From contig NZ_JAFMTW010000007.1 in assembly GCF_017329615.1 (NCBI RefSeq), forward strand, positions 1 through 64,000: DNA of 64,000 nt. The letters are read 5' to 3'. The notes beneath the pieces are model-generated. The model was not told the DNA's origin. It saw only the letters and a list, made by a program, of their open reading frames with translations, and did no database searches. The stretch is from Alicyclobacillus suci. GTDB taxonomy: Bacteria; Bacillota; Bacilli; Alicyclobacillales; Alicyclobacillaceae. Below are positions 1 through 7,548 of the stretch, piece by piece. How positions within the stretch are numbered: position 1 is the first letter of the stretch; the number at the start of each line of letters is the position of its first letter. The position numbers were made by a program, and so were the translations under genes.

Positions 1-261
1 GGGGCTCTTTTTGTGTTGGGGTAGAATTTGTGTTTCATATGTCGCGAATCTGTTGGATGCCACAAATAAGGCAGAAAGGTGCGGTATGCCGCCAGGTCGT
101 CTAAGCCGCCCCGGCGTTTCCACCCCGGCCGCTGGCGCCGCACCCGTCACATTTCTTTCACTTCGTAGGACATTGCAATTGCTACAGTGGAATCGTAAGG
201 TAGGCTACAGGTACACATTGAACGTGATTGTTTGGCGCGCAGATAGAGAGGGAGTGGGCGT
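1..261. other. No supported gene at left edge
   Basis: No gene can be supported here. A short open frame is present, but it has no ribosome site, no family-like motif, and reads as random translation. No convincing -35/-10 pair or terminator was found. The last bases contain the purine-rich ribosome site of the downstream gene at about 245-255. Confidence 0.5.
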
Positions 262-1071
262 GTGAAGTTGGAGGGGAAGCGAATCGCTGTGGCGGCGGAT
301 CGGAGAAGTGATGAGATTACCGCGTTGGTGAAGAAGTTGGGTGGTGAGGCTGTGCTCCGGCCGTTGCAAGGGACGTCGTGCACAGATGAGGCGCTCGTCG
401 TGCGGGAGCTGGAGGAACTGTTGGATACGGGTGCCGACTGGGTGATTTTCACCACTGGTGTGGGGGCGCAGAAGGTATGGGAGATTGCTCAGCGCTGCGG
501 TTGCCTTGAGGCGTTGCGGGCGTTTTTGCAGACGGTGCGAGTGGCCGCGCGAGGGCGCAAGACCACAAAATTCCTGGTCGATCACGGCATTGAACCGGCC
601 GCCCGCGACGACGATGGAACGACGTATGGCGTGTTGCGGGCCCTGGAACCGTTCGATGTGGCGGGAAAGCGAGTGGTGGTGCAACTGCATGGGGACCTGC
701 CGAAGTCGTTGGACACGTGGTGTGTCGAACAGCGCGCGAATGTGAGCTTCATTCATGCTTATACGTATTTGCCGCCGGAAGCCGATGTATTACAGGCGCT
801 GTTGATGGATATTGTCCATCGCCGGGTGGACGCCGTGACATTTACCAGTGCGCAACAGGTCCGCTTTCTATTCAATTACGCGGCGATAGAAAATCAGGTG
901 GATGCAGTGGTGGCTGGCTTCGACGAAGTCGTCGCGACCGCCGTCGGCAAAGTGACTGCGGAGAGCCTCCGGGAGAGTGGCGTGCGGCGCATCGTCGCGC
1001 CGGAGGAGGAGCGTATGGGCGCGATGATTGTTGCATTGATGCGGTACTTTGAAAGGGAATCTTTAAAATAG
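262..1071 (+). CDS. hemD: Uroporphyrinogen-III synthase (HemD family)
   Basis: About 269 residues, the usual size for HemD, which closes hydroxymethylbilane into uroporphyrinogen III in cytosolic tetrapyrrole synthesis. The protein shows the two-lobed pattern of the family: an N-terminal start with GKRIAVAADRR, a VIFTTGVGA segment near residue 60, then VTFTSAQQVRFLF near residue 190 and a late VATAVGKVTAESL segment, the counterpart of the conserved 'A-IG--TA--L' signature. The start is GTG at 262, preceded by GAGAGGGAG at suitable spacing. No other heme genes adjoin it, so it stands outside a hem operon here. HemD is very divergent in sequence, so the call rests on motif order; a uroporphyrinogen-III synthase-like domain with another role is possible. 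Confidence 0.82.
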   Translation: MKLEGKRIAVAADRRSDEITALVKKLGGEAVLRPLQGTSCTDEALVVRELEELLDTGADWVIFTTGVGAQKVWEIAQRCGCLEALRAFLQTVRVAARGRKTTKFLVDHGIEPAARDDDGTTYGVLRALEPFDVAGKRVVVQLHGDLPKSLDTWCVEQRANVSFIHAYTYLPPEADVLQALLMDIVHRRVDAVTFTSAQQVRFLFNYAAIENQVDAVVAGFDEVVATAVGKVTAESLRESGVRRIVAPEEERMGAMIVALMRYFERESLK

Positions 1072-1312
1072 AGATGTGTTGAAAAATCGGTGATAAATCC
1101 TCCTACGTCCGCTGCCAATGCCTAGGCGGGCGTTTGTCTGTGTGGAGACACTATAGAGTGACACATAGGAGGCCTTGGCCTCTGCGCCGAATGTCGTTGC
1201 ACGTGCGGGGTGGGAATCGGGTATGCGGTGTGTGGGAGATATTGTAGTGGTGTCGACGGCCAGATTATAAGGAACACATACGGATACTATAGGCGTTCGG
1301 GGGGAATATGGA
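1072..1312. other. Intergenic region, weak palindrome only
   Basis: No gene is supported. A 14-base palindrome GAGGCC-TT-GGCCTC lies at 1169-1182 but is not followed by a T-run, so it is not a convincing terminator. The sequence just upstream of the next gene holds GGGGGG at 1299-1304, the ribosome site for the TTG start at 1313. Confidence 0.4.
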
Positions 1313-2434
1313 TTGCAGGTGAAGCGTTGCAGATTACATAGATTACGGATGCCGCTGCGACAGCCGACACGCACGTCGTACGGGGTACATACGGGTAGAG
1401 ATCTGATTATTGTCGAATTGGAGACGGTGGCGGGTGCACGCGGGGTGGCGGAGTGTGTGGCGATGCGAGAACCCACGTATACCGAGGAGACGGTGGAGAC
1501 CGCCTGGCACGTGCTGCGGGACTTTTTGGTTGGCCGCCTGCGTGGTCAGGTGTTTCATTCGGTAGATCATCTCGACCGATTTGCGGATAGCCTACTGGCT
1601 ATCCGCGGCAATGCGATGGCCCGCGCTGGTCTCGAAATGGCCGTTTGGGATGCGTTTGCGGCCGAGACGGAGACACCGTTGTACCAATTGCTCGGCGGTC
1701 AAGAACGGGACGTGCCCGTTGGTATCAGCTTAGGTATGGAGGACGCTGTCGACACGCTCGTCGAGCGGGCGCAGGCGGCAAATCGCGCTGGTTATCAGCG
1801 GATTAAATTGAAGGTCGCGCCCGGTGAGGATGTATTGCCACTTCGGGTGCTACGCGACGCACTGCCTGACTTGCCGTTGATGGCTGACGCAAATAGTGCC
1901 TATCAGGATGCCCCAGAATCCACTTTTGCCGAGTTAGACGAATTGTCGCTGATGATGATTGAGCAGCCGCTCTCACCTGACGATTTGGTCGACCACGCCC
2001 GGCTCCAGCACCGCATTCAGACCCCCATTTGCCTCGACGAAAGTATCCGATCCGCCGCAGATGTCCGTCGTGCTGCCGAAATTGGTGCATGTGGCGTCAT
2101 TAACTTAAAACCCGGCCGCGTTGGCGGTTTTACGCAATCGCGCCGCGCGCACGACCAGGCGTGTGCGCACGGACTCGGGTTGTGGTGTGGCGGGATGTAT
2201 GAGACGGGCATCGGACGCTTGCACAACATTGCGCTCTGTAGTTTGCCGGGGTTTCAATTACCGACGGATGTGGGGCCGAGTGATCAGTATTTTGTCGAGG
2301 ATATCGTCGAGCCTCCTGTACGTTTCTGCCGTCCTGGTTTTTTGCGCGTGGAGGCGATGTGTGGTGTGGCTGAGCGCGTCGACTGGCGGAGTCTACAGCG
2401 GTATACGGTGCACTCGGAGCAGATTGACTTTTGA
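1313..2434 (+). CDS. menC: o-Succinylbenzoate synthase / N-acylamino acid racemase family enzyme
   Basis: 373-residue enolase-superfamily protein. Visible active-site elements are the KLK pair (IKLKV, about residue 164), the three metal acidic ligands in MADANSAY, MIEQPL and CLDES, and the general base Lys in NLKPGRVGG. The C-terminal block WCGGMYETGIGR followed by HNIALCSLPGF is characteristic of the MenC/NSAR branch rather than of dipeptide epimerases. In menaquinone synthesis MenC dehydrates SHCHC to o-succinylbenzoate; many Bacillales members also racemise N-acyl amino acids. No other men genes lie nearby, so the physiological substrate is not settled by context. The start is TTG at 1313, eight bases after GGGGGG; an ATG at 1308 is out of frame and stops at once. 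Confidence 0.85.
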   Translation: MQVKRCRLHRLRMPLRQPTRTSYGVHTGRDLIIVELETVAGARGVAECVAMREPTYTEETVETAWHVLRDFLVGRLRGQVFHSVDHLDRFADSLLAIRGNAMARAGLEMAVWDAFAAETETPLYQLLGGQERDVPVGISLGMEDAVDTLVERAQAANRAGYQRIKLKVAPGEDVLPLRVLRDALPDLPLMADANSAYQDAPESTFAELDELSLMMIEQPLSPDDLVDHARLQHRIQTPICLDESIRSAADVRRAAEIGACGVINLKPGRVGGFTQSRRAHDQACAHGLGLWCGGMYETGIGRLHNIALCSLPGFQLPTDVGPSDQYFVEDIVEPPVRFCRPGFLRVEAMCGVAERVDWRSLQRYTVHSEQIDF

Positions 2435-2571
2435 GGAAGCCAGAATTTACAACAGGAATTTTGCCGAATGACGTCGAAATTCATTAGGTGGATTAGAATT
2501 CGGCGTTTCTTGTTACTGGGCGAGTTCTCGTTCGACACCGAAACATTCGAGTAGAGGAGTTTGATTGCACA

Positions 2572-3258
2572 GTGATAGAAATGCAGGATGTCTGGAAGGA
2601 ATACCCCAACGGCACCTCTGCGTTGAATGGAATTTCTGTTCACATTCAAAAGGGTGAGTTCGTATATGTCGTCGGTCCCAGTGGGGCCGGTAAGTCTACA
2701 TTTATCAAATTGATGTATCGCGAGGTTCGCCCGACAAAGGGGCATATCTTCGTCAACGGATTTAACATTGAGCGTTTGAAGGACAGGAAGATTCCGTTGT
2801 TGCGGCGCAGTATCGGCGTCGTGTTTCAGGATTTTAAGTTGCTGCCGAAACTGACTGCGGCAGAAAACGTCGCATTTGCGTTGGAGGTCATCGGTTTGAG
2901 CCAGCGCCAAATTCGGCGCCGCGTGGAGGATGTGCTCACGCAGGTGGGGCTTGAAGACAAGATGAACATGCTGCCGTCGCAATTGTCGGGTGGGGAGCAG
3001 CAGCGGGTGGCGGTGGCGAGATCGCTTGCCAACAACCCTGCCGTGATTATCGCTGACGAACCCACTGGCAATCTTGACCCGGACACCTCTTGGGGGATTA
3101 TGCGCTTGTTTCAGCGCATTAATGACCGGGGGACGACGATTGTGATGGCGACACACAACCGGGATATTGTGAACTCGCTGCGCCGCCGCGTGATTGCGAT
3201 TGAACAGGGCATCATCGTTCGCGATGAGCAGAAGGGGCTATATGGATATGATGAGTAA
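2572..3258 (+). CDS. ftsE: Cell division ATP-binding protein FtsE
   Basis: 228-residue ABC ATPase, family length. Walker A is GPSGAGKST near residue 37, the signature is LSGGEQQRVAVARS near residue 138, and Walker B is IIADEPTGNLD near residue 160, followed by the H-loop in MATHN. FtsE pairs with FtsX at the membrane; in Bacillus the complex activates the peptidoglycan hydrolase CwlO and affects sporulation entry. The ftsX start lies inside its last codons, so the two are co-transcribed and translationally coupled. The start is GTG at 2572 after GAGGAG, with a rather long spacing of about 12 bases; ATG at 2581 is the alternative. Confidence 0.95.
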   Translation: MIEMQDVWKEYPNGTSALNGISVHIQKGEFVYVVGPSGAGKSTFIKLMYREVRPTKGHIFVNGFNIERLKDRKIPLLRRSIGVVFQDFKLLPKLTAAENVAFALEVIGLSQRQIRRRVEDVLTQVGLEDKMNMLPSQLSGGEQQRVAVARSLANNPAVIIADEPTGNLDPDTSWGIMRLFQRINDRGTTIVMATHNRDIVNSLRRRVIAIEQGIIVRDEQKGLYGYDE

Positions 3259-4135
3259 AATCCTGCGTCACCTCCGTGAGGGGTTTCGGAATGTCTTGCG
3301 CAATGGGTGGATGACATTCGCCTCGGTCAGCGCCGTGACGGTGACCCTTGCAGTCCTAGGTCTGACGCTGATTTTGGCGATGAACGCACAACAAATGTCG
3401 AAATATGTGACTAACCAGGTTCAGGTACAGGCGTACATGCACCCGAATGCCTCGGAACAAGCAGGTGAGCAGTTGGCGCAGAAACTTCGTTCGATGCCGG
3501 ATATCGCCTCGGTTCAGGTGATTAGCAAAGAGGCTGGCATGAACGAAATGAAGCAGGAATTTGGCCAGTATCAGGACATTTTGGAGCAGTATAAGTCGAG
3601 TCCACTGCCGGTGCAACTGGTGATTAAGGCCAAAGATCCGAGTAAGACGTTGCAGGTGGCCAACGAGGTTCGGCATATGCCGGATATCGATACCGTTCGA
3701 GACGGAAAATCGTATATCAAATCCTTGTTTCGGACGGTGAGCGTCTTGCGCACCATTGGTATAGTGTTTGTCATCGCATTGTTGGTGACATCTATGTTTC
3801 TCATTTCCAACACGATTCGCATGACCATTTTTTCGAGGCGCCGAGAAATTGAGATTATGAAACTGGTCGGCGCTGCAAACTGGTTCATCCGTTGGCCGTT
3901 TATCGTGGAGGGCATGCTCATTGGGGTATTTGGTGCGGTGGTTCCGCTTGTGATTTTAGGGTACGGCTACCATGTGGTGTATGACCGAATCCACGATATT
4001 CCGCTGATCCTTTCCATCAATCTAGTTTCGAGTGGTGCCTTGATTGCGAAACTCGCAGTGGTGTTGCTTGGCATTGGCATCCTGCTTGGTGTCTGGGGCG
4101 GCGTCATGTCCGTAAGGAAATTCCTACGTGTTTAA
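3248..4135 (+). CDS. ftsX: Cell division permease-like protein FtsX
   Basis: About 295 residues with the FtsX layout: a short cytoplasmic start ending in NVLRNGWM, one membrane helix (about residues 22-42), an extracellular loop of some 120 residues, then three more helices from about residue 170. The cytoplasmic patch TIRMTIFSRRREIEIMKLVGA is the conserved coupling segment facing FtsE. It overlaps the end of ftsE by 11 bases. Three in-frame ATGs occur at 3242, 3248 and 3251; AAGGGG at 3232-3237 favours 3248 or 3251. It acts as the membrane half of the FtsEX complex that transmits ATP hydrolysis to a cell-wall hydrolase outside the cell. Confidence 0.93.
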   Translation: MMSKILRHLREGFRNVLRNGWMTFASVSAVTVTLAVLGLTLILAMNAQQMSKYVTNQVQVQAYMHPNASEQAGEQLAQKLRSMPDIASVQVISKEAGMNEMKQEFGQYQDILEQYKSSPLPVQLVIKAKDPSKTLQVANEVRHMPDIDTVRDGKSYIKSLFRTVSVLRTIGIVFVIALLVTSMFLISNTIRMTIFSRRREIEIMKLVGAANWFIRWPFIVEGMLIGVFGAVVPLVILGYGYHVVYDRIHDIPLILSINLVSSGALIAKLAVVLLGIGILLGVWGGVMSVRKFLRV

Positions 4136-4150
4136 TTCGTTTCACGGTGC

Positions 4151-4236
4151 CGAGCTGACAGGAAATTGCACGTGCGCGCGCGAATTCATCAGTGTGGACA
4201 GTCAACGGGTGCACATTGTGACGGTCTGTCAGCTCG
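4151..4236. repeat. 11-bp inverted repeat, structured spacer between ftsX and minJ-like gene
   Basis: CGAGCTGACAG at 4151-4161 is an exact inverted copy of CTGTCAGCTCG at 4226-4236. Inside, AATTGCAC (4165-4172) can pair with GTGCACATT (4210-4218) with one bulged base, so the RNA could form one long two-part hairpin. It has no T-run, so it is not a standard terminator. It could be a 3' stabiliser for ftsEX mRNA or a leader element for the next gene. Confidence 0.6.
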
Positions 4237-4274
4237 ACAGGTGATACACGGCGTATAGAAAGGAATCCTACGGC

Positions 4275-5537
4275 ATGCAGCACTGGACGGTAGCAGGTGG
4301 CTGGGGGCAGATTGTCCTCGTCGCTGTAGTCGCATTTTTACTCAATCCCCTCCACTATGTGGCTACGGCGCTGGTGATTTGGGATTTGGTTCGGAACATT
4401 AAACATGAACGACTGTGGTTTGGTGTCCGCGTTACGCGAATTATTCAGCCTGTGATTTTGCGGTATATCAAGGCTTGTGTTATCGGCTTAGCTGGTTCTG
4501 TCGCCCTCGTGTTGTTGGGGGCAACGGCGTCCTGGCAAACGATTCTGTTTGTCGCCGTTTTGTCCCTCGTACTAGGGCTTTTCCGATTTCGTTTCCTCAG
4601 TTCCATTGTGGCGATTCCAATTGCATTGACCTGCTCGTTTGTCGCACACGACTTGCCTGTATCGGGGAATAGTTGGTATGCAAGAATTATTGAGTTTCTG
4701 CAGACTTTTCAAATGAGGTCTTGGGTGCTGATTGCCATTGTCGTCTGCTTGGCTGAATTATTTCTTCAGTGGTGGACGTCTCGTGATGCGGTATTTCCAG
4801 CGTTGGTCACGAGCAAACGCGGACGTCGAATTGGGGCACTCAAGTTACAATTGGGTTTTTCAATGCCGCTCGTCATTTGGATGTCCCCGATAGAGGGTGT
4901 GGGGATAAGTTTTCACGATGGTGTCAGACCGTGGCTGATGGAACTTCACCATCCGGTCACCTTGTGTGTGATGCCGACGGTGTTTGGGATTCATGCACTC
5001 TTCACGGCATTGAAACCTGAGCGCGTTCTGATTCAGTTTCGACGTTGGAACTTACTCTATGCCGCGATACTCGCTGCGGGTTTTTCTGTGGTTTACTGGT
5101 TGCACTCCGACATGGGTTATTTGGCAGCGCCCGTTCTCATTGTGGTCATGGAAGTGGTGCGGTACGTATGGCGGCGTGTGGATGAGGCGAGTGAACCGGC
5201 GTATTCACCCTCCTCGCAGGGTGTTATGGTACTGTATACCATTCGCAACTCACTATCACACAAGTTGGGGATTTTACCGGGCGAAGTGATTACGCATATC
5301 AATCAGACGGCGGTACACACGGAGTACGACCTGCACTTTGCGTTTGAACAGAACCCGGCTTACGCGAAATTTCAGGTGCTTGACCAGCGTGGTGAAGTTC
5401 GACTGATTGGCAATCCGGTGTATGAAGGCGAACGACACCAGCTAGGCCTGATTGTCGTCGTGTCAGGTGAGGCACCTGTATTGAAATTGGCACGACCGTT
5501 CGGATTCCTCGAAACGTTGTACTTGAAACAGCAGTGA
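4275..5537 (+). CDS. minJ: MinJ-like polytopic membrane protein with C-terminal PDZ domain
   Basis: 420 residues. The first 300 hold about eight hydrophobic segments; the end (about residues 320-400) is a PDZ-like domain with HKLGILPGEVITHINQTAV followed by YAKFQVLDQRGEVRLI and a final HQLGLIVV strand. This arrangement, and the position next to ftsEX and uvrBA, match MinJ of Bacillus, the topological factor that links DivIVA to MinCD and restricts division at the pole and after septation. There is no ctpB-like protease between ftsX and this gene. The start is ATG at 4275 after GAAAGGAATCC. Family assignment is by architecture; the N-terminal half of MinJ is poorly conserved. Confidence 0.75.
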   Translation: MQHWTVAGGWGQIVLVAVVAFLLNPLHYVATALVIWDLVRNIKHERLWFGVRVTRIIQPVILRYIKACVIGLAGSVALVLLGATASWQTILFVAVLSLVLGLFRFRFLSSIVAIPIALTCSFVAHDLPVSGNSWYARIIEFLQTFQMRSWVLIAIVVCLAELFLQWWTSRDAVFPALVTSKRGRRIGALKLQLGFSMPLVIWMSPIEGVGISFHDGVRPWLMELHHPVTLCVMPTVFGIHALFTALKPERVLIQFRRWNLLYAAILAAGFSVVYWLHSDMGYLAAPVLIVVMEVVRYVWRRVDEASEPAYSPSSQGVMVLYTIRNSLSHKLGILPGEVITHINQTAVHTEYDLHFAFEQNPAYAKFQVLDQRGEVRLIGNPVYEGERHQLGLIVVVSGEAPVLKLARPFGFLETLYLKQQ

Positions 5538-5661
5538 CAAGCAAAACGTTGTGGTAACCGACAGGCCAAACTAGTACAAAAGGCGGCCGGACAGCCAGTT
5601 GGGCTGGATTCGGACACGCAGGAAATGGGCGGATTCGGCTAGGCATGGGGGAGGAACCACA

Positions 5662-6465
5662 ATGGATTTCGCAACGATTATAGGATTAGTGGTTGGTATC
5701 GGCGGGCTGCTGACCGGTTTTGTTCTGGACAAGGGGAGTATCGGCACACTCGTTCAGCCTTCTGCGGCATTGATTGTGTTCGGTGGTACGCTCGGCGCGA
5801 CGTTGGTATCGAGCCGGATGAAATCATTCTCGACGATTGGGAAATACCTTAAAATCGCTTTTTTTACGAAGGCAAAAGACCCCCACGATACGATTGAATT
5901 GCTGGTTGATATGGCCGTAACTGCCCGACGCGAAGGGATTTTAGCCCTTGAAGAGCAGGTTGATGATTATGACGATGTGTTTCTAAAGAATGGCGTTCGT
6001 CAGATTGTCGATGGTGTGGACCCTGAATTGGTGAAAGAGATGTTGGAGACGGAAATTGCGTACATTGAGCGGAGGCACGAAGCTGGTGTAGCGATGTTTG
6101 AGGCGGCGGGCGGATTTGCGCCGACAATGGGAATTATCGGTACGGTCATGGGATTGGTACACGTCCTTGGGAACCTGCAGGACGTGACAACACTTGGGCC
6201 GGAAATTGCAACCGCGTTTATCGCTACACTGTACGGTGTGGCTAGCGCTAACGTATTTTGGCTACCAATCGCCAATAAGTTGAGGACGAAATCTGAAGAT
6301 GAAATCCTTGAGCGGGAAATGACCTTGGAAGGTATTTTGTCCGTACAGGCGGGTGAGAACCCGAACGTACTGAGGCAGAAGCTTCTGTCGTTCCTCGCGT
6401 CCTCGCAGCGCGCGCGGAAGAATGCAAAGGCGGGTGAGACCGATGCCGAGACCGCGCAAGCCTAG
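5662..6465 (+). CDS. motA: Flagellar motor stator protein MotA
   Basis: About 267 residues with the four-helix MotA layout. The conserved cytoplasmic-membrane boundary motif GGFAPTMGIIGTVMGLVHVL, with its key prolines and glycines, begins near residue 150. The N-terminus MDFATIIGLVVGIGGLLTGF is a first membrane helix. MotA forms the stator channel with MotB and converts ion flow into flagellar rotation. The start is ATG at 5662 after GGGGGAGGA; the open frame extends further upstream, but that part lacks a ribosome site and family similarity. It overlaps motB by 23 bases. No other flagellar genes are in the window, so the pair is detached from the main cluster. The coupling ion cannot be decided from sequence alone. 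Confidence 0.93.
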   Translation: MDFATIIGLVVGIGGLLTGFVLDKGSIGTLVQPSAALIVFGGTLGATLVSSRMKSFSTIGKYLKIAFFTKAKDPHDTIELLVDMAVTARREGILALEEQVDDYDDVFLKNGVRQIVDGVDPELVKEMLETEIAYIERRHEAGVAMFEAAGGFAPTMGIIGTVMGLVHVLGNLQDVTTLGPEIATAFIATLYGVASANVFWLPIANKLRTKSEDEILEREMTLEGILSVQAGENPNVLRQKLLSFLASSQRARKNAKAGETDAETAQA

Positions 6466-7264
6466 GAAACCGCAAAATCACGAGCGGTGGATGGTGACGT
6501 ATTCTGATCTTATCACGCTTTTGCTCGTGTTTTTTATCATCATGTTTGCAATGTCTAGTATCGACAAGGTGAAGTTTGCCACGTTAGCTGAATCGTTGGC
6601 GAGCGCCTTGCACCAAAGCAACGAAATACCGTTACAGGGGCTTGGTAAGAGTTCGTTGCTCCTCTCGGGTGATAACGACACGGGCGACAGTCCTCCAATG
6701 AATGTGCCGACGCCAGCGAAGACGACGCCGACCCAATCTTCCAAGGATAATGATCAACAGCTTCAAGACCTTTACCAGATGGCAAACCAATACGTGATTT
6801 CACACCATTTGCAAGATAAAGTGCAAATTACGAACCAGCAGCGGGGTGTCCAGATTACGATGAAGGACATCGCACTGTTTGACACGGGTGAAGCTGTCCT
6901 CAAGCCCAATGCGCAAAATTTGATTCGTGGATTTGTTCCGTTTTTCAAGTCACTACCGAACGATATTGTGGTGGAAGGTTATACGGATAATCAGCCGATT
7001 AGCACGAGTACCTATCCTTCCAATTGGGAACTGTCCTCTGCACGCGCGATGAGTGTGGTTCGCTTTTTGGCCGCCGACGGGATCTCTGCGGATAGACTAT
7101 CTGGAACGGGGTATGGGCAATACCACAATATTGTGCCAAACGACACACCCGCCCATCGTCAACAGAATCGGCGGGTCAATATCGTGATTCTGCGCCAAGA
7201 TGCGGCGCCGGGAACGCCAGCGGCTATGCCACAGACCACGTCATCCGCGCAGACGTCGCCGTGA
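6443..7264 (+). CDS. motB: Flagellar motor stator protein MotB (OmpA-like C-terminus)
   Basis: About 273 residues. A short basic start is followed by one membrane helix with the ion-binding aspartate in TYSDLITLLLVFF (near residue 24). A low-complexity, Pro/Thr/Ser-rich linker covers about residues 80-105, and an OmpA/MotB peptidoglycan-binding domain follows with VVEGYTDNQPI, NWELSSARAMSVVRFL and NRRVNIVI. The ATG at 6443 lies within the end of motA, after AAGGCGGGTGAG, so the pair is translationally coupled. The C-terminal tail after residue 260 is Pro/Ala/Thr-rich and probably disordered. Confidence 0.93.
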   Translation: MPRPRKPRKPQNHERWMVTYSDLITLLLVFFIIMFAMSSIDKVKFATLAESLASALHQSNEIPLQGLGKSSLLLSGDNDTGDSPPMNVPTPAKTTPTQSSKDNDQQLQDLYQMANQYVISHHLQDKVQITNQQRGVQITMKDIALFDTGEAVLKPNAQNLIRGFVPFFKSLPNDIVVEGYTDNQPISTSTYPSNWELSSARAMSVVRFLAADGISADRLSGTGYGQYHNIVPNDTPAHRQQNRRVNIVILRQDAAPGTPAAMPQTTSSAQTSP

Positions 7265-7353
7265 CGACACTTGTGATTTAAATTTGCCCTTGTCGTTTCG
7301 TTTAGCATAGTTGCAGTGGTCGACCGAGCTTACGGATTTCCAGTGACATCTCC

Positions 7354-7382
7354 TTTACCCTCTATGCAGACTTCTCTATAAT
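7354..7382 (+). promoter_or_regulatory. Probable sigma-A promoter of uvrBA
   Basis: TTTACC at 7354-7359 (-35, four of six consensus bases) and a perfect TATAAT at 7377-7382 (-10) are separated by 17 bases. Transcription would begin near 7389, giving a leader of about 160 bases to the uvrB start. The LexA-type operator lies about 25 bases downstream of the start point. Confidence 0.6.
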
Positions 7383-7412
7383 TCCAAACAGAGACATTTC
7401 TCAATTGCAACA

Positions 7413-7428
7413 GGGAACGCACGTTCCC
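7413..7428. promoter_or_regulatory. LexA (DinR-type) SOS box upstream of uvrB
   Basis: GGAACGCACGTTCC at 7414-7427 matches the Gram-positive SOS box CGAACRNRYGTTYC at 13 of 14 positions, the only difference being the first base. It lies between the promoter at 7354-7382 and uvrB, a classic LexA-controlled gene. The flanking GGGAAC/GTTCCC arms plus TTTTT at 7429-7433 also look like a small terminator, so the site may be read in two ways. Confidence 0.75.
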
Positions 7429-7548
7429 TTTTTGCCGTGTTCGTGATAAGGTAATCCTAATGGGTATACAGACTTCGCATTCCGCTTAGCGGAATTGCGT
7501 GATATAACGACGAACGATAAAATATCGCACTTGACGGGAGGGCTTGGT

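Noticed and set aside
173..206. TTGCAA near 173 as a -35 for the first gene
   Set aside because: No -10 hexamer lies at a usable spacing.
1169..1182. GAGGCC-TT-GGCCTC palindrome as a terminator
   Set aside because: No T-run follows, and the two-base loop is too tight.
2284..3156. Minus-strand open frame of about 290 codons across the menC end and ftsE
   Set aside because: It spans two real genes and the gap between them in antisense; the translation looks random.
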